Shown in pieces: positions 7,221 to 9,937 of a DNA stretch of 9,937 nt. A model generated the notes under the pieces. That model saw nothing but the letters and a program-made list of their open reading frames with translations. It was not told where the DNA came from and did not search any database. The DNA lies in assembly GCA_900554205.1 (NCBI GenBank), contig USGM01000113.1, positions 1-9,937 on the forward strand, given 5' to 3'. Every line of letters starts with the position of its first letter. The stretch's first letter is position 1. This DNA is from an uncultured Lachnospiraceae bacterium. Its GTDB lineage: Bacteria > Bacillota > Clostridia > Lachnospirales > Lachnospiraceae. The position numbers were made by a program, and so were the translations under genes.

Positions 7221-7946
7221 CAGGCGCTTGAGGTGCAGCTCGGTGGCGATGCGCATATACATATCAATGTCGAGCGTATTGTGATGCGTGATGAACGGCC
7301 GCGCGTTCGCGCCGCCCGCGATGGGGCTGAGCACGGGCGTTTCGACCTCCATGAAGCCGAGGTCGTCGAGGTAGCGGCGCAGGAACGCCACAAATTTCGA
7401 GCGGATCTCAAAGTTGCGCTTGCTCTCGGGATTGACGATGAGGTCGACGTAACGCTGACGATAGCGCAGCTCCTTATCCTGCAGACCGTGGAATTTTTCG
7501 GGCAGCGGCCGCAGGGACTTCGAGAGCAGCGTGATCTCCTTGGCGCGCACGCTCATCTCGCCGCGCTGGGTGCGGAACACCTCGCCGCGCACGCCGACGA
7601 TATCGCCGATGTCGTACTTCTTGAAGCGGTTGTATTCCTCCTCGTCCATCTCGTCCTTGCGGGCGTAGATCTGGATGCGGCCGGACTTGTCCTGTAAGTC
7701 GCAGAAGCTGACCTTGCCCATGCCGCGCTTGCTCATCAGTCGGCCGCCGACGGTGACCTCGGTGCCCTCGAGCTCGTCAAAATGGTCCTTGATGTCCTGC
7801 GCGTGGTGGCTGACGTCAAAGCGCGTCTGCTGGAAGGGATCGCGTCCCTCGGCGCGCAGCGCCGCCAGCTTTTCGCGGCGGACCTTGAGGATCTCGGAAA
7901 GGTCCTGCTCCTGCGCGGGAGCGTTTGCCTGATTGTTCTCTGCCAT
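7209..7946 (-). CDS. lysS: Lysyl-tRNA synthetase (class II), N-terminal half only
   Basis: LysS charges tRNA-Lys with lysine. The first 246 codons are clear LysRS. A charged N-terminal helix is followed by the OB-fold anticodon-binding domain (about residues 64-150), the link RYRQRYVDLIVNPE (161-174), and class II motif 1 with its following strands (about 185-245: FMEVETPVLSPIAGGANARPF, in two parts, then ATELHLKRLIVGG). Motif 2 (the FRNEG region), the lysine pocket and motif 3 are all absent because the sequence switches to a permease, so this product could not aminoacylate. The start at 7946 has AAGGAG seven bases upstream. The gene follows greA by 31 bases, a pairing common in Clostridia. 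In its source genome it is very probably intact, about 500 residues. Confidence 0.93.
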
Positions 7947-7977
7947 ATCGTTTTCTCCTTATGATCGTCCTCGAGCC

Positions 7978-8454
7978 TTATCGCTCGATCTTTTCCACAC
8001 GGTAATGAATGATGCCGACGGGGGCCTCGACGCTGATCTCGTCGCCCTCCTTCGCGCCCATGAGGGCCTTGCCGAAGGGGGATTCCTCGCTGATGGCACG
8101 GTGCATGGGATCGGCCTCCTGACTGCCCACGACCTTGTAGGGCGGCATCTCGCGGCCGGTCTTGAGGTCCACGACGGTGACGGTGCAGCCGATGCTCACG
8201 GCGTTGGACGCGCCCTCGCTCTCGTCGATGATGACGACATGAAGCAGAATGTCCTCCAGCTCCGCGATGCGGGAGTAGAGCTTGCCCTGCTCGTTCTTCG
8301 CCTCGTCGTACTCGCTGTTTTCACTCAGGTCGCCGAAGCCGCGGGCCTCTTTGATCAGCTCCGCCACTTCCTTTTCGCGCACGGTCTTGAGGTAGGTCAG
8401 CTCGTCCTGCAGCTCCTGCTGACGGGCAGCGCTCATTTTGTACTCTTTTTTCAT
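7978..8454 (-). CDS. greA: Transcription elongation factor GreA
   Basis: GreA enters the RNA polymerase secondary channel and stimulates cleavage of backtracked RNA, rescuing arrested complexes. The 158 residues are the normal length. The N-terminal half (1 to about 75) is the antiparallel coiled coil, with the tip sequence GDLSENSEYDEAKNEQ at 41-56; the catalytic acidic residues correspond to Asp42 and Glu45. The rest is the FKBP-like C-terminal domain that docks on polymerase. The start at 8454 has AAAGGAAA just upstream. The gene is first in an operon with lysS, driven by a consensus promoter and preceded by a stable leader hairpin. Codon use is strongly GC-ending, unlike the genes left of 7209. 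Complete and apparently functional. Confidence 0.97.
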   Translation of the reverse strand: MKKEYKMSAARQQELQDELTYLKTVREKEVAELIKEARGFGDLSENSEYDEAKNEQGKLYSRIAELEDILLHVVIIDESEGASNAVSIGCTVTVVDLKTGREMPPYKVVGSQEADPMHRAISEESPFGKALMGAKEGDEISVEAPVGIIHYRVEKIER

Positions 8455-8467
8455 GTCGTTTCCTTTC

Positions 8468-8512
8468 TATGCGCCGCCCTTCGGTGTCCTTTGGCACCAA
8501 TGGCAGCGCATA
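8468..8512 (-). promoter_or_regulatory. Long stem-loop in the greA leader, next to the ribosome binding site
   Basis: In the transcript, the 11 bases at 8512-8502 pair with 8478-8468 (one G-U pair). Within the loop a second stem forms from GGTG/CACC and CC/GG, with one bulged base and a three-base AAA loop (8498-8493 with 8489-8483). The structure ends about one base before the AAAGGAAA ribosome site. No uridine run follows, so it is not an intrinsic terminator. It may protect the 5' end or tune translation; this role is inferred. Confidence 0.6.
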
Positions 8513-8534
8513 CCAACACATTATAAGTGAAAAT

Positions 8535-8563
8535 ATTATAGACGCTGCCCCACCGCTTGTCAA
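8535..8563 (-). promoter_or_regulatory. Consensus sigma-70/SigA promoter of greA-lysS
   Basis: On the minus strand a perfect TTGACA (8558-8563) is followed after exactly 17 bases by a perfect TATAAT (8535-8540). The start point would be near 8528, giving a leader of about 74 bases that contains the stem-loop at 8468-8512. Confidence 0.9.
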
Positions 8564-8571
8564 GGCTCGGC

Positions 8572-8598
8572 TTTACAAATCCCGCGCCGCGGTATACT
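8572..8598 (+). promoter_or_regulatory. Possible promoter of the Xaa-Pro aminopeptidase gene
   Basis: TATACT (8593-8598) is a good -10; TTTACA (8572-8577) is a fair -35, but with a short 15-base spacer. An overlapping TATAAA at 8598-8603 would give a 20-base spacer instead. It lies back to back with the greA promoter, the two -35 boxes being only eight bases apart. Confidence 0.45.
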
Positions 8599-8645
8599 AT
8601 AAAGGTAGCACAATAAAGACAGCACAGCAGCAGGAGGGAACCACG

Positions 8646-9937
8646 ATGACCACCGCAGAAAAGCTCACGGCGCTGCGCCGCGCGATGGCGCAGCGCGGAC
8701 TTGCCGCCTACCTTGTCCCGACCGATGATTTTCACGCCTCGGAGTATGTCGGCGACTACTTCAAGGCGCGCGAATACCTCTCCGGCTTCACCGGCAGCGC
8801 GGGGACGCTGCTCATTCTGCCGAGCCGCGCTCTCCTCTGGACGGACGGGCGCTACTTTTTGCAGGCGGAGAGCCAGCTGGCCGGCAGCGGCATCGAGCTG
8901 ATGCGCTCCGGCGAGCCGGACGTCCCGACGCTCGAGCGCTTCCTGCTCGCGGAGCTGGAGGACGGGAGCCTGCTCGGCTTCGATGCCCGCACGGTCAACA
9001 CCGCGCTTGCGCGGCGGCTCGGGAATAAGCTGCGCGCAAAGCATATCCGCTTTGCGGGGGGCGAAGACCTTGTCGATGCGCTCTGGCCCGACCGACCGCC
9101 GCTCTCCGCCGCGCCGGTGTGGGAGCTGGGGATCGAATACGCGGGCGAAGCGCGCGCGGACAAGCTCGCGCGCGTGCGCGCGGCGATGGCGGACGAGGGC
9201 GCGGACGCCTTCGTTGTCACGGCGCTCGACGAGCTTGCGTGGCTGCTGGACCTGCGCGGGAACGACGTGGCCTGCACGCCGGTGTTCCTCGGCTTTCTGC
9301 TGCTGACGAAGGAGGATGCCGTGCTCTGCGCCCGCGCGGGCGCGGTCGGCGAGGAAGTGAAAGCGTCGCTCGCCGCCGACGGCGTGCGCCTTGCGGACTA
9401 TGAAGGCATCTACGGCCTTGTCCGCGCTCTGCCGCGCGGCACGCGCGTGCTGCTCGACGGCGCGACGGCGAACTATCGCCTGACGCAGAGCGTGCCGGAC
9501 GGCGCGGAGACGCTCGACCGACCCAGTCCCATTGTGCCCATGAAGGCGGTCAAGAATGCCGTGGAGCAGGAGAACCTCCGCCGCGCGCACCTTGCCGACG
9601 GCATCGCGCTCACGCGCTTTCTCCGCTGGCTCAAGTGTGACGCCGTGCGGGAGGGAGCCACGGAGCTTTCCGTCGCCGCGAAATTGGAGGAATACCGCCG
9701 CGAAAGCGCGGACTATCTTGAGCCGAGCTTCGACCCCATTCTCGCCTATGGCCCCCACGGCGCCATCGTCCACTACGAGGCGACGGAGGAGACCGATGTG
9801 CCGCTCGAAGCGCACGGCCTGCTCCTCGCCGACACCGGCGGTCACTACCGCACCGGCACGACCGACGTAACGCGCACCGTCGCACTTGGCCCGGTCGCCG
9901 AGGAGGAGAAGCGCGCCTGCACGCTCGTCCTGCGCGG
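8646..9937 (+). CDS. Xaa-Pro aminopeptidase (aminopeptidase P, M24B), long form, C-terminus beyond window
   Basis: This enzyme removes the N-terminal residue from peptides with proline in second place, using two metal ions in a pita-bread fold, in the cytoplasm. The frame is open for 430 codons to the window edge. Residues 1 to about 130 and about 155-290 are two creatinase-like N-terminal domains (DDFHASEYV, then YLSGFTGSAGT and LLWTDGRYFLQAE near the start). The catalytic domain begins near 300. It shows HGAIVHY (His371 and His376) and the first two metal ligands, Asp396 in ADTGG and Asp407 in GTTDVTRT, at the usual spacing of eleven. The later His and Glu ligands lie outside the window. 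Three-domain homologues are usually near 590 residues. The start at 8646 has GGAGGG seven bases upstream. It is divergent from greA and shares its GC-rich codon use. Confidence 0.93.
   Translation, partial: MTTAEKLTALRRAMAQRGLAAYLVPTDDFHASEYVGDYFKAREYLSGFTGSAGTLLILPSRALLWTDGRYFLQAESQLAGSGIELMRSGEPDVPTLERFLLAELEDGSLLGFDARTVNTALARRLGNKLRAKHIRFAGGEDLVDALWPDRPPLSAAPVWELGIEYAGEARADKLARVRAAMADEGADAFVVTALDELAWLLDLRGNDVACTPVFLGFLLLTKEDAVLCARAGAVGEEVKASLAADGVRLADYEGIYGLVRALPRGTRVLLDGATANYRLTQSVPDGAETLDRPSPIVPMKAVKNAVEQENLRRAHLADGIALTRFLRWLKCDAVREGATELSVAAKLEEYRRESADYLEPSFDPILAYGPHGAIVHYEATEETDVPLEAHGLLLADTGGHYRTGTTDVTRTVALGPVAEEEKRACTLVLR

Noticed and set aside
6501..7946. A new bifunctional tRNA synthetase-transporter fusion
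   Set aside because: Both domains are broken mid-fold, base composition flips at the join, and each half matches a normal operon of a different type. A chimeric contig explains everything more simply.
8451..9845. 464-codon minus-strand ORF opposite the aminopeptidase gene
   Set aside because: It is very rich in Arg, Ala and His with no recognisable domain, as expected for the complement of a GC-rich gene. The plus strand carries a clear M24 protein with a ribosome site.

Overview
The window reads as two pieces of DNA from two different bacteria joined inside one open reading frame. Bases 1 to about 7,210 have moderate GC (two 60-base samples that I counted, at 6961 and 7081, give 25/60 and 23/60 GC), mixed codon use and a gene set that suggests a Clostridia genome of the Lachnospiraceae kind. 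Bases from about 7,220 to 9,937 are GC-rich (samples at 7501 and 7561 both give 41/60), with strongly GC-ending codons, as in GC-rich Oscillospiraceae-type Firmicutes. The taxon names are inference from composition and gene content only. The change falls at 7209-7220, within a 481-codon ORF whose first 246 codons are the N-terminal half of lysyl-tRNA synthetase and whose remainder is the C-terminal two thirds of a sugar/nucleoside ABC permease. I read this as a chimeric contig rather than a real fusion protein.

Left piece. On the minus strand, argH (argininosuccinate lyase) is followed by asd (aspartate-semialdehyde dehydrogenase, cut by the window edge). A good extended -10 promoter lies in front of argH. 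Divergent from it, on the plus strand, are the ATPase and permease of a SsuBC/TauBC-type ABC importer. They overlap by 17 bases and no substrate-binding protein gene is visible. Next comes a tRNA-Thr(CGU) gene with its own near-consensus promoter and a perfect 15-bp hairpin terminator that can also serve the convergent gene. On the minus strand follow a polytopic membrane protein resembling DUF6056, the NupQ/YufQ-type permease whose end it overlaps, and the 3' part of the NupP/YufP-type partner permease.

Right piece. On the minus strand greA (transcript cleavage factor) and lysS (5' half only) form a tight operon behind a perfect TTGACA-17-TATAAT promoter, with a long stem-loop in the leader just before the greA ribosome binding site. 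Divergently, a long-form Xaa-Pro aminopeptidase (M24B) runs off the right edge.

No CRISPR array, insertion sequence, integrase, phage gene or defence system is visible. Apart from the chimeric join, the window is ordinary housekeeping and transport content, and I see no convincing undescribed system. The best leads are the join itself, the greA leader hairpin, the membrane protein gene coupled to a nucleoside-type importer, and the two-gene importer without a binding protein.
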